From: an uncultured Maribacter sp. | GTDB taxonomy: Bacteria > Bacteroidota > Bacteroidia > Flavobacteriales > Flavobacteriaceae | Reading direction: 5' to 3' | Length of the DNA: 64,000 nucleotides | NCBI RefSeq assembly: GCF_947500405.1 | Contig: NZ_CANMRY010000003.1 | Location: 310,001-374,000, forward strand | In this document: positions 28,158-37,900 of the stretch, one piece after another | Layout of the letters: each line of letters opens with the position of its first letter | Numbering within the stretch: the first letter of the stretch is position 1 | The notes under the pieces: generated by a model | What the model saw: the letters and a program-made list of their open reading frames with translations, nothing else | Told to the model about the DNA's origin: nothing | Databases searched by the model: none | Position numbers and translations under genes: made by a program

Positions 28158-30043
28158 TATTTAATAAGTTTTTCAGAACGTTGTAGAATCATTTTCATTT
28201 CTGCTTGGATTTCTTTAATTGCTGTTGAAGGTATTTTTATATCTTTATTCAGTATTTTATTAGCAATAGTCATTGCTTTTACTGTTTCGCCACTTTCTTC
28301 ATATAATTTCGCTAACAAATACATGGGATAAAACCTAACGGGTATCATATTTGCAGCCGTTTTATAAGCCATTTCTGCCTTATCATATTGTTTTATTCTC
28401 TTATAACTATCTCCTAAAGCAGTTTCAATAATCGTTGTATTTAAGTATAATTTAGCTTCTTCCAAAATTCTTATAGCTTCTGTATTTTGATTATTCATGG
28501 AAAGTGCTTTACCATAATTCATTAAAAAATCTCCATTTTTTTTTAATTCTGGATATACTTTTGCATACTCTTCTATTGCACTTTCGTAATTGCCATACTG
28601 ATAACTATTTAAAGCTGATTTCCAAATTTTAAAATTTTGATCTAACGTAATAACGTATGGAATCGTTTGATAAAGACTAATAACACCAATACTAAAAATT
28701 ACTACTTTAAATCTTTTCAATGCTTTAAAATCTTTTAAAAAGATATACTTATTAACATCCAATGTAGATAAGAAAGCTATTATTAATACTAAAATTAGCT
28801 TAATTGGTATTATTTGCATCGGGTATGAAAAAAATGCAAAACATCCAATAGCTAACAAACTAGAATTTAAAATGATAAGAACAAAATAATGCTCCTTTTT
28901 TACTTTTATTTTAATAAAAAAATATAGTAAAAAAAGAAAAAATACAATTCCAAAAAATCCGTTCTCTGTCATGAATTGCAAAAAATCATTAAACCCATAA
29001 TATGTGTTATCCGCAACTAAAGTTTCCATAGTTTTTCCTTGTTGAGCAAAATAACCCGACTGATAGTTCATGTAATGCGCTTTAAAACGATCAAAACCAA
29101 CACCAAAAAAAGGATTTTCCTTAATCATAGATGTTGCAACTTTCCAAATAAATAAACGTCCATCTGAAGAACCTTTTTTAAAATAATAAGCGCCTATCAA
29201 TAAAGAACCTGTAATAATTATGGATACTACTAAAAAAATAATTTTTTTTATTTTTTTAGAATTTTTTAAAAAGTTAATGAAAAAAGAATACCTATATTCT
29301 ATTAAAACAACACTACTAGCTAATACTCCTAACCAAGCAGCTCTAGAACGTGTAGCAGGCAAAACCAATACAATAGATACAATACCTATAAAAGAAATGT
29401 ATTTAAAAAAAAATGTTATAAACTTATTTATTTTCGTTTTGTTTTTAATCTGAATATGTGTAACTATTTTTTCTTTAAACAAATACATGCCAAGAGCTAT
29501 ACACCAAACGGCAGTTAAAAACCCCGCATAGGGTCCTGGATTAAAAAAACTTCCTGTTAATGCAAATCCAGAATGATTTGAGGCATAATACCCTAATAAT
29601 TGTAAGTTACCATAACTTGTTTGTATAATACCTGAAATTATTACAGCTACCAATAACCATGTAAACTCCTTAAAAGAAAGATTTCTTAACACTACATATA
29701 GAATTCCTAAACCTATTAGCTCAAAATACCTAATTGAAAAGCCAAAATCTGATTGAATCAAATATCTATTTAAAATAATATACCCTAAAAAAAATAAAAG
29801 AAGTATATCTATTTTGGAAATATGAATTGCTCTTTTTTTAAGTAATATTAGAAGTAAACTAATACTCAAAATAGTTAAGCAACCATATGAAAAAATAATA
29901 AATTTACTAGTAATTGTAGATTGTGGGTAATCTACTAAATTTACTTGCGGAAGGCCAATTAATAGAACTATAAATATAAGAAAAATAAGTGTTTTTTTAG
30001 TTGCTTGAAGAAAAGTAATCCATGTCATTCTAATAGCAACCAT
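28157..30043 (-). CDS. Wzy/O-antigen ligase-like membrane protein with C-terminal TPRs
   Basis: About 628 residues. A dozen membrane spans fill the first 460 residues and include a Wzy_C-type loop (ARSRAAWLGVLASSVVLIEY, MIKENPFFGVGFDRFKAHY). The rest is TPR-like (YESAIEEYAKVYPELKKNGDFLMNYGKAL, QYDKAEMAYKTAANMIP). Such proteins join or polymerise glycans on lipid carriers, and some are protein O-oligosaccharyltransferases. It is the first gene of an efflux/TolC operon with no other polysaccharide gene, so a ligase acting on an exported peptide is possible. The reading frame extends to a GTG at 30085; I prefer the ATG at 30043. Confidence 0.78.
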   Translation of the reverse strand: MVAIRMTWITFLQATKKTLIFLIFIVLLIGLPQVNLVDYPQSTITSKFIIFSYGCLTILSISLLLILLKKRAIHISKIDILLLFFLGYIILNRYLIQSDFGFSIRYFELIGLGILYVVLRNLSFKEFTWLLVAVIISGIIQTSYGNLQLLGYYASNHSGFALTGSFFNPGPYAGFLTAVWCIALGMYLFKEKIVTHIQIKNKTKINKFITFFFKYISFIGIVSIVLVLPATRSRAAWLGVLASSVVLIEYRYSFFINFLKNSKKIKKIIFLVVSIIITGSLLIGAYYFKKGSSDGRLFIWKVATSMIKENPFFGVGFDRFKAHYMNYQSGYFAQQGKTMETLVADNTYYGFNDFLQFMTENGFFGIVFFLFLLYFFIKIKVKKEHYFVLIILNSSLLAIGCFAFFSYPMQIIPIKLILVLIIAFLSTLDVNKYIFLKDFKALKRFKVVIFSIGVISLYQTIPYVITLDQNFKIWKSALNSYQYGNYESAIEEYAKVYPELKKNGDFLMNYGKALSMNNQNTEAIRILEEAKLYLNTTIIETALGDSYKRIKQYDKAEMAYKTAANMIPVRFYPMYLLAKLYEESGETVKAMTIANKILNKDIKIPSTAIKEIQAEMKMILQRSEKLIK

Positions 30044-30301
30044 ATAATACTTATTTTTACCACATATACAAAATAATACGCACACATAAAGTAAGAAATT
30101 AAATATATTATAAATGTCCTGCTCTAACCTGTATGTAAAAATAAAAAGGTAATTTCCTATTTTAAATTCTAGAACTTTTTTGAGAGGTGTTTAAAAAAAT
30201 AACTTTCTATTATATATTAGATGTATTTATCCTACACCGTGAATATTAATTTAAAAACATTGATATTATTAAATTGAAAATCAAAACAGAATTTTTAAAC
30301 T

Positions 30302-30336
30302 AAAAAAGCCTTTCAATTTCTTGAAAGGCTTTTTAT
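30302..30336 (-). terminator. Intrinsic terminator after tRNA-Leu
   Basis: Perfect stem AAAAAGCCTTTCAA/TTGAAAGGCTTTTT around a TTTC loop. It starts 4 bases after the tRNA 3' end on the minus strand and carries a U-run. Confidence 0.8.
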
Positions 30337-30339
30337 TTG

Positions 30340-30421
30340 TACAGGCGGAGAGACTCGAACTCTCACACCTCGCGGCACTAGATCCTAAGTCTAGCGTGTC
30401 TACCAATTCCACCACGCCTGC
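30340..30421 (-). tRNA. tRNA-Leu (anticodon UAG)
   Basis: 82 nucleotides including discriminator A73, with class II layout. Acceptor GCAGGCG pairs with CGCCTGT (first pair is G-U). The D-arm contains GTGGAATTGGTAGACACGC. The anticodon stem CTAGA/TCTAG encloses loop CTTAGGA, giving anticodon TAG. A long variable arm follows (TGCCGCGAGGTGT), then T-arm GAGAGTTCGAGTCTCTC. CCA is not encoded. A terminator follows directly. Confidence 0.96.
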
Positions 30422-30431
30422 AAAAGGATTG

Positions 30432-30439
30432 CAAATATA
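30432..30439 (-). promoter_or_regulatory. Candidate -7 box of tRNA-Leu
   Basis: The minus strand reads TATATTTG, an exact TAnnTTTG match. It ends 10 bases before the tRNA 5' end, implying a leader of about 4 bases. Confidence 0.5.
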
Positions 30440-30518
30440 AAGTAAAAAATCAATTTTAAAATAATCTATCTTTAAAAAAGTTCTTTTGTATTTTTAAGCT
30501 AACGAATTAGAGCCCACA

Positions 30519-31907
30519 ATGAAAGACATAAAAAGCTACATATCAAACAATAAAGACCGTTTCTTATCCGAACTTTTTGATCTATTAAAAATACCGTCTG
30601 TTAGTGCAGACCCTGCTTTTTCTAAAGATGTTATAAAAGCAGCACAGAAAATTAAAGAATCCTTATTAAATGCAGGTTGTAATTTGGCAGAAATTTGTGA
30701 AACTAAAGGCTTTCCAATTGTTTATGGCGAAAAAATAATAGATAAAAACCTACCTACAGTTTTAGTGTATGGCCATTATGATGTACAACCAGCAGATCCT
30801 ATAGAACTTTGGGATTCTCCGCCATATAAACCTATAATTAAAAAAACAGACAAACACCCCGATGGTGCTATTTTTGCTCGTGGTGCTTGTGATGATAAAG
30901 GGCAAATGTATATGCATGTTAAAGCTCTAGAATTTATGGTAAAAACCAATCAACTGCCTTGTAATGTAAAATTTATGATTGAAGGAGAAGAGGAAGTTGG
31001 CAGTAACAACCTAGGGATATTTGTAGCGGAGAATAAAGAAAAACTAAAAAATGATATTATTCTAATTTCTGATACTGGAATGATTGCTAATGATGTGCCT
31101 TCAATTACCACAGGATTACGTGGCCTTAGTTATGTAGAAGTAGAAGTTACTGGTCCAAATAGAGATTTACATTCTGGTTTATATGGTGGCGCTGTTGCTA
31201 ACCCAATAAATATTTTAAACAAGATGATTGCTTCTTTGCATGATGAAAATAATCGTGTTACCATTCCTGGTTTTTATGATAAAGTAGAGGAGCTATCTAA
31301 AGAAGAACGAGCCGAAATGGCAAAAGCTCCTTTTAGCTTAGAAAACTACAAAAAAACGTTAGACATTAATGCGGTATATGGCGAGAAAGGATACAGTACT
31401 AATGAAAGAAACTCTATAAGACCCACCTTAGACGTAAATGGAATTTGGGGTGGTTATATTGGCGAAGGTGCTAAAACCGTAATTGCCAGTAAAGCCTATG
31501 CAAAAATCTCCATGCGATTAGTTCCTAACCAAGATTGGGAAAAAATTACCCAACTATTTAAAACCCATTTCGAAAAAATTGCGCCCAAAGCTGTAACGGT
31601 AAAAGTAACACCACACCATGGTGGTCAAGGCTATGTTACTCCAATTAATACTATTGGTTATAGTGCCGCCTCTAAAGCCTATGAAGCTACTTTTGGAAAA
31701 AAACCAATTCCGCAACGCAGTGGTGGTAGTATTCCTATTGTAGCCCTTTTTGAAAAAGAATTAAACAGTAAAACAATACTTATGGGCTTTGGTCTAAATA
31801 GTGATGCTATACATTCCCCAAACGAGCATTTTGGCGTGTGGAACTATCTAAAAGGTATAGAAACAATACCATATTTTTATAAATACTTTACAGAGCTATC
31901 TAAATAA
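30519..31907 (+). CDS. M20 family dipeptidase
   Basis: 462 residues without a signal peptide; a cytoplasmic zinc peptidase. Metal-site motifs are VLVYGHYDVQPA (H86, D88), FARGACDDKGQMYMHVKALE and EGEEEVGS. The dimerisation-domain segment PNRDLHSGLYGGAVANP and the C-terminal ligand region HSPNEHFG are also present. This is the CNDP/PepV-like dipeptidase layout common in Bacteroidota. It stands alone between tRNA-Leu and a repeat element. Confidence 0.9.
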   Translation: MKDIKSYISNNKDRFLSELFDLLKIPSVSADPAFSKDVIKAAQKIKESLLNAGCNLAEICETKGFPIVYGEKIIDKNLPTVLVYGHYDVQPADPIELWDSPPYKPIIKKTDKHPDGAIFARGACDDKGQMYMHVKALEFMVKTNQLPCNVKFMIEGEEEVGSNNLGIFVAENKEKLKNDIILISDTGMIANDVPSITTGLRGLSYVEVEVTGPNRDLHSGLYGGAVANPINILNKMIASLHDENNRVTIPGFYDKVEELSKEERAEMAKAPFSLENYKKTLDINAVYGEKGYSTNERNSIRPTLDVNGIWGGYIGEGAKTVIASKAYAKISMRLVPNQDWEKITQLFKTHFEKIAPKAVTVKVTPHHGGQGYVTPINTIGYSAASKAYEATFGKKPIPQRSGGSIPIVALFEKELNSKTILMGFGLNSDAIHSPNEHFGVWNYLKGIETIPYFYKYFTELSK

Positions 31908-31923
31908 AAAAAGAGCAATTATT

Positions 31924-32015
31924 GTGGCGTTCCTAAAGGGCGGGCTTTCCGTTATATCTTTCTTTCTTAAGAGAAAAACTTAAAAAAGAAAGGATGCCAC
32001 TTCAATCCCTAACGC
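31924..32015. repeat. Candidate extragenic palindromic repeat
   Basis: A roughly 90-base element of higher GC than its surroundings. Outer arms GTGGC and GCCAC pair, inner arms ATCTTTCTTT and AAAGAAAGGAT nearly pair around AGAGAAAAACTT, and the ends carry GGGCGGGCTTTCCG and CAATCCCTAACGC. The composition and structure resemble dispersed extragenic elements I recall from Bacteroidota genomes. Only one copy is seen here, so the repeat status is unverified. Confidence 0.45.
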
Positions 32016-32086
32016 AAGAAAAAATTAAAAAAATGTAACTAATTTTCTCAATTGGCGTCCTATGTAATTCATCAATCAATCAAATT

Positions 32087-33187
32087 ATGTTACAGCAATT
32101 TTTTATCCTCTGTTCTGGGGCAGACTCTGCTATCTTAAAAAACTGCTCTAATGGAGAGCAAAATAAATATGTAGGTATAGGCGCAACAGTATTTTTTACA
32201 GCACTAATGGCATTTATTGCCTGTTCCTATGCACTATACAATGTATTTAACACTATTTATATTTCTATATTATTTGGACTTCTATGGGGTCTTTTAATTT
32301 TTAATCTAGACCGTTTTATTGTCTCTACAATTAAGAAAAGAGACTCTTTTAAAAAAGAATTTTTACAAGCATTACCTAGAATAATTATAGCAATTATTAT
32401 TGCCATTGTAATATCTAAACCATTAGAAATAAAAATATTCGAGAAAGAAATTAATCAAGTTTTATTAGAACAAAAGAATAATCTTTCTCTAGCCAATAAG
32501 CAACAAATTTTACAGCAGTATACTCCTGAGATATCTGCATTAAAAAATAACATTATTCAATTAAAGAATGAGATTCTCTTAAAAGAAAAGGAAACCAATA
32601 CTTTATATGATATTTACATTTTGGAAGCAGAAGGTACTGCTGGGACTAAACTTTTGGGCAAAGGTCCCGTTTACGAAGAAAAAAGAGAAAAGCACGATGC
32701 TTCCTTAATAGAATTACAAGCTTTAAAAGAAACCAATAATCAAAAAACTACTGTTATTGAAAAGCAAATTTCAAAGCTAAAAGAAGATTATAATAATGCT
32801 ATAAATACATCTCAACCAATTATTGATGGTTTTGATGGGTTAATGGCCAGAATCAATGCTTTGAAAAAACTGCCATGGCTCCCTTCTTTTTTTATCTTTT
32901 TGCTTTTCTTGGCAATTGAAACCTCTCCTATAATTGCCAAATTACTGTCTCCAAAAGGAGAATATGATTGGAAATTAGAAGAACAAGAAAGCTCCATAAA
33001 AACCTGGATAAACCAAAAAATACAGCAGAGAGAAGAGTTATTAGAAACAGATGTATACTTAAATAATAAAATATATTCCGAAATAAAGGAAGAAAAAGAG
33101 GTCTATGCATTTAAAAAAGAAAAAGCAAAAGAACTCCTAAAAAAACAGGCTAATGCATTTTATCATATACAAGTAAAGCAAACATAA
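32087..33187 (+). CDS. DUF4407 membrane protein
   Basis: 366 residues. Membrane spans lie near 28-46, 53-74, 92-108 and 263-283. Between them, from about 120 to 255, is a charged coiled coil (ALKNNIIQLKNEILLKEKE; NQKTTVIEKQISKLKEDY), and the C-terminus is another charged helical tail. The motif LLWGLLIFNLDRFIVSTIKK is typical of DUF4407. The function of the family is unknown. It is probably a single-gene unit with a terminator immediately after the stop. Confidence 0.85.
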   Translation: MLQQFFILCSGADSAILKNCSNGEQNKYVGIGATVFFTALMAFIACSYALYNVFNTIYISILFGLLWGLLIFNLDRFIVSTIKKRDSFKKEFLQALPRIIIAIIIAIVISKPLEIKIFEKEINQVLLEQKNNLSLANKQQILQQYTPEISALKNNIIQLKNEILLKEKETNTLYDIYILEAEGTAGTKLLGKGPVYEEKREKHDASLIELQALKETNNQKTTVIEKQISKLKEDYNNAINTSQPIIDGFDGLMARINALKKLPWLPSFFIFLLFLAIETSPIIAKLLSPKGEYDWKLEEQESSIKTWINQKIQQREELLETDVYLNNKIYSEIKEEKEVYAFKKEKAKELLKKQANAFYHIQVKQT

Positions 33188-33221
33188 AAAAAGACCAGTT
33201 TTGTCTAAAACTGGTCTTTTT
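33187..33221. terminator. Bidirectional terminator
   Basis: AAAAAGACCAGTTTT and its complement around a GTCT loop, with A- and T-runs on both sides. It begins at the DUF4407 stop and also lies 36 bases after the small minus-strand ORF at 33257, so it can serve both. Confidence 0.8.
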
Positions 33222-33256
33222 GGTAATACTTGGGGAAACTACCTAATTATTTTTAT

Positions 33257-33376
33257 TTATAATGTACTCAAGATAATTGCCTTATCTGAAAATTTTATGT
33301 CACATATTTCGTAAATTTTTTTTGCTTTATTCGTTAAAATAAAACCAGTGTATTTCTTTTTTTTCTTAGCTTTCAT
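33257..33376 (-). CDS. Small lysine-rich hypothetical protein
   Basis: A 39-codon ORF from ATG at 33376. The N-terminus is MKAKKKKKYTGFILTNKAKK, very basic, and the rest contains IYEICDIKFSDKAIIL. It has no known domain. Support comes from its setting: an exact -7 box (TACTTTTG) 22 bases upstream and a terminator 36 bases downstream. The codon pattern looks translated, but short ORFs arise by chance. No function is proposed. Confidence 0.42.
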   Translation of the reverse strand: MKAKKKKKYTGFILTNKAKKIYEICDIKFSDKAIILSTL

Positions 33377-33397
33377 AATTTGGGTTTTTGGTTACTC

Positions 33398-33405
33398 CAA
33401 AAGTA
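33398..33405 (-). promoter_or_regulatory. Candidate -7 box of the small lysine-rich ORF
   Basis: The minus strand reads TACTTTTG, an exact TAnnTTTG match ending 22 bases before the ATG at 33376. The predicted 5' leader is about 15 bases. Confidence 0.4.
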
Positions 33406-33487
33406 GTCAACTATTAAAAAGCTAATTATAAATTTTAGACGAATGACCGTTTACTACCTCTCAACACTTATTCTCCATAGTTAAAGA

Positions 33488-33522
33488 AAAGTGCACTTAT
33501 AGTCATGGACATAGTGCACTTT
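33488..33522 (-). terminator. Terminator of the REC-GT2 gene
   Basis: A 10-bp perfect stem, AAAGTGCACT/AGTGCACTTT, with a partly paired 15-base loop and TTTTCTTT on the minus strand. It begins about 26 bases past the stop at 33548. Confidence 0.75.
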
Positions 33523-33547
33523 ACAAAACCAACTAATTACCTCGCTG

Positions 33548-34690
33548 TCAGGTATTGTAATGAAAAGCAATTTTAGCTAATTGCCCCACAATTTTTACAG
33601 AATCTTTCATAGATAGTTTGGAACCATCTGCATGCACCCATCTTTTTAAGGGTTGCTCACATATTAAACTTTGCACATTTTTCTTTCCATAATGTTTACG
33701 CATACGCATAAATATTTCCACATCAAAAAGCCATCTTGTAATAAACTTTTTAGAAAACATATTCTCTACAATGTCTTTGTCCATTATTTTAGCACCACAT
33801 TGGGTATCATTAAATGGCATTCCTAGTATAGTTCTTATAATAAGATTTATAGTCATACTAATAATCTTTCTTGCAGATTCTTTTGTAATATTTGCTCCCA
33901 TCCTACTCATTCTAGAGCCGCTAACAATTTTAAAGTCAGAGTTCTGAAGGGTTTTTACTAAATCATCAAAGTCTCTAAAGTCTGTAGACAAATCTGCATC
34001 TAAATATCCTATATAATCTAATTGCTCGTCTTTTGCTAAGTGTAATACCCCTTGCCTAACGGCTTCGGCTTTACCCCCATTTTTCTCGCAATCATAAATA
34101 CTAATCGTATCTTCATTTCCTTTTCTAAGCTCTTGTAAAACCTCTAAGGTTTTATCTGTACTACCATCATTTACAAAACATAAATGGTATCCTAAATTAC
34201 GGTGCGCAAAATCTCTAAACTCCACTCCAGACAAACGTTCTTCTTCGTTATAACATGGTATAACAACACCAACACAATATTCTTGCAACATTCTAGAAGA
34301 AGTTTCTTCAGTGTTTTTAACAGAAGTTTTGTTATCTCCCAAAATACGCTTAACACGAGCTGCAACTTCATTTAAACTCACTGGTTTTTTCATATAATCA
34401 TCTATTCCTAGATCAAAACCATCCATAATTACATTCTCATCTGTATTACCAGACATAACCATTATTGGAGTATCAGATTTTTTTTCTACTCTAATGTGTT
34501 TAACCACTTCTAATCCAGACATATCTGGCATATTAATATCTACTATTACTAAGTCTGGCTTAAAAGATTCAAATAAAAATTTACCATCATTACCACAATT
34601 GGCTGTTTTAATATCATACCCTAACTCTACTAGTCTCTTCTCCAGAGATAATAGTATTAGTTGTTGGTCATCAATAGCGAGGATTTTCAT
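33548..34690 (-). CDS. Response regulator receiver fused to a GT2 glycosyltransferase
   Basis: 380 residues in two parts. Residues 1-118 are a CheY-like receiver: acidic DD at 7-8, phosphoacceptor D51 in VIVDINMPDMSG, and the conserved lysine in DDYMKKP. Residues 135-375 are a soluble GT2 domain of the dolichyl-phosphate sugar-transferase type: GVVIPCYNEEERLSG, CFVNDGSTDKTLEVL, GYLDADLSTDFRDF (DxD region), VSGSRMSRMG, FNDTQCGAKIM and TRWLFDVEIFMR. There is no membrane segment. Phosphorylation by a partner kinase could directly gate sugar transfer. It diverges from the polysaccharide operon at 34943 and has its own terminator. No cognate kinase is adjacent; the kinases at 46-51 kb are candidates. 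Confidence 0.9.
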   Translation of the reverse strand: MKILAIDDQQLILLSLEKRLVELGYDIKTANCGNDGKFLFESFKPDLVIVDINMPDMSGLEVVKHIRVEKKSDTPIMVMSGNTDENVIMDGFDLGIDDYMKKPVSLNEVAARVKRILGDNKTSVKNTEETSSRMLQEYCVGVVIPCYNEEERLSGVEFRDFAHRNLGYHLCFVNDGSTDKTLEVLQELRKGNEDTISIYDCEKNGGKAEAVRQGVLHLAKDEQLDYIGYLDADLSTDFRDFDDLVKTLQNSDFKIVSGSRMSRMGANITKESARKIISMTINLIIRTILGMPFNDTQCGAKIMDKDIVENMFSKKFITRWLFDVEIFMRMRKHYGKKNVQSLICEQPLKRWVHADGSKLSMKDSVKIVGQLAKIAFHYNT

Positions 34691-34942
34691 AAATACATTT
34701 TTAAGTTTATAACATGATCCTTTTTAAGGTTCTTGTTTATTAAGTTTGGGTTTTTAAAAAAAATTGTACTTTACAAAAGAGACTCACTCTTAAAAAAAAT
34801 TTCTAATTCTCTAAAATATAGAGTAATATACTCAATTTGTAAGTAATTTCTTTCATAAAACGCAAGTTATTCATCTTTTATTGTAATGCACATCTCATAA
34901 ATTTATTTATATCTTTATACAGAATTGGATTTTTAATAGCTT

Positions 34943-37900
34943 TTGAAGAAAAAAACAAACACTCTCTTAATTTTAGCCCTTATAGTTGGGCTTGCCTTTC
35001 ATGGTTCTGCTATTTTCTTCACTTTAGAGTATACCTATGATGCATTAATACATCTTTTCTTTGCAGACCATTATGCAGATAGTTGGTTTGACCCGTGGGA
35101 ATATAGGTGGTATACTGGTTTTACGGTACAATCTTACCCCCCATTAGTACATCAACTCATTGGAATACTCTCTTATATTGGTGGCTTAAAATTTGGAATG
35201 TATACCGTAGCATTAATTGCTATTGTATTATTCATTACAGGAGCCTACAGGTACACCTTATTAATGACGGGTAGTAGAAGAATTGCTGGCTACGGTGCTG
35301 TTATGGCTGTTTTCTCCTCTACGTTTGTTGAAACCTTACATATTTTTGGACAATTACCTAGCGTATCCGCACTTTCTATTTTGTTGCATTCCATGACAGA
35401 AATATATTTATATATCAAAACTGGTAAAACACGTTATTTTATTACGTCTGCAACTATGCTCGCCGTGACAGTTACATCACATCATGTAACACCGCTTTTT
35501 GGTATGGTATTTTTTATTGCTCCATTAATGGGAATGACCGTAATGGATGCCGCCAGAGAAAAGGTTAATTCTTATAAAAAACTTTCCTTTAAAGTATTCT
35601 GGAGCACTACTTTACAACACTTTTGGCGTATAGCTAAGTTTGGTGGTACCGCCATATTTTTACTTGTATTCTGTATTTTCCCTTATTGGTACAACTCTAA
35701 AAGAAATCCAATTACCCAAGTTGCTATTCCGCATGGCTCAAGAGATAACTTCTTAGAAATAACTTCTTCAGGATTAGTTTTCTTCTTAATACCATGGGGT
35801 GTTTTTCTATTTATTTTACCCTATTTCTTCTATAGGTATTTTAGTAAAAGGTATCTTTTCTTTGGATTGTCTTTTACATTATTAACCATTTTAGGAACTG
35901 GAGGTACTACTCCTATTCCACGTTTAATGTTGGGCGAAATGGCCTTTAATATTCTTACACTAGATAGATTTACACTGTGGGCTACCATTATGGCGCTCCC
36001 CATATTTGCAGAGTTTGCATACCGCATGGTAGAAGGGGATTTAAAAACATTAGTCCAAGAAAAATTTGGAGGTGTTTACCATAGAGTTCTTGGCGGATTA
36101 ATAGCTGGCGGAATGTTATTCATGGTACTTTTTACCATGACATTAGGGTACTTTAGACCGTCTCAACCCGCCAAAATTAAAATGCTACCCATTGTAAACT
36201 TTTTAGGGGCAGACTCCCATGATTCTTGGCGATATTTACCGCTAGGTTTTGGCGACCAAATGGCTTGGTTATCTGCACAAACTAAAGCCATGACTGTAGA
36301 TGGAAATTATCATTCCGCTCGAAGGTTACCCGAACTAACAACTAGAGCTATTGAACGGATAGAAAATTCTAAATTTAGAGGTGTAGAAGGTATAGGTTCC
36401 TTACAGCAATTTTTAACCGTACCAGAAAAATATAATCTAAAATATATTTTCTCTAATGATAAATTCTATGACCCCATTCTATATTATTGCGGTTGGCAAC
36501 GCCTGCAACAATTAGAAAATGGAATTATGGTTTGGGAGAAACTAAATGTGGCTCCCATACCGCAAATTATGCCCAAACAAGATGTACCAACCATAATGAA
36601 AATTATGTGGGGAATAATTCCTCTATCAACTGTACTAATAGCCATATTTGTTAATATCCAAATGATATGGGTGCGTTTATTAAAGTCTAGAAAATTAGAA
36701 GAACATTCTTTTATGAAACTAGAGCTCCCTTATAATAAATTCCCGTCTAGACTTTTAACATTTTCGCACTGGTGGGCCTTACTTGTACTAATATGTATTG
36801 GGTACGGCATGTATATATTTTATATAAAAAACGTTACGCAATTATCCCCAAACAATGTTGTAGAATCTTATTATGATGCTTTAGATTTTAAAGAGTTTTC
36901 TAGAGCACATTCCTACATAGACCCAGAAGAAAATATTGATATTGCCCAGTATATGTTAGAGGTTTCCGTTACCGATGGTATTTTAAGTTCTTACGCTAAA
37001 CTAGATTCTTTGGGCATAGAAATTTATGATGAAACCAAAAATAGCGCAAAAGCAAAAGTAGCTACAAGATGGATTACCCCTTTAGAAAATGTATTTAACA
37101 ACGACTTTCATGAACTAATAAAGAGGAAAAACAAATGGTATATAAAAACTTTAAAAGTAGATAATGATATACCTCCAGACCAACTTTTTACTGCAAACGG
37201 CACCACTTATTATAATCATGGTAGAAGAAAAATTACTACGCAAGAAACTTACCATGAAGATGTTTTAAAGCAACCTGTTTTAGAAATACTATCGGCCAAA
37301 CTTGTAAAATACAAAGGTCAATATAGTATTATTGGCGAGTTACAAAACGTGGATAATACCCCAGCAGATATTGTTATTAAAGCAACACTCTACAATGACA
37401 ATAACAAAGAGTTAGCTAATTATAATGCCAAACATCAAATTAAACATAAGTTAATGCCTAAGGAAACAACAACCTTTAAAATTAACTTTGAAGGTATAGC
37501 ATGGTCTTCTACCAAAGATACCTTACCACCAACTTTTAATCCTGACGAGTTTACACCTGTTAGTTTTGAGGAGCAACCTACTAAATTTAATTTGCAATCT
37601 GCTGGTAACACAGCTAATACAGATTTATACAAACATTTAGCCCTACAAGACATGGAATACACGGAACAAGGTTTTAATGGGGTTTTATTTAATTCTGGTG
37701 TGCAAGAAGTTACTATTCCGCAATTAATAATTTCTTATTATGATGCAAATAGTAAACTACTTTGGGTAGATCATAAATTTGTCACAGAAGGGGTTCGTAT
37801 ACAACGAAAACAATTTTTTAATTACAAACCTCTAGATCTAGATAGTTTAGAAGTAATAACCAGTGGTCTAGAAAACTGCTTTGTTAATGGTTCTCCAAAC

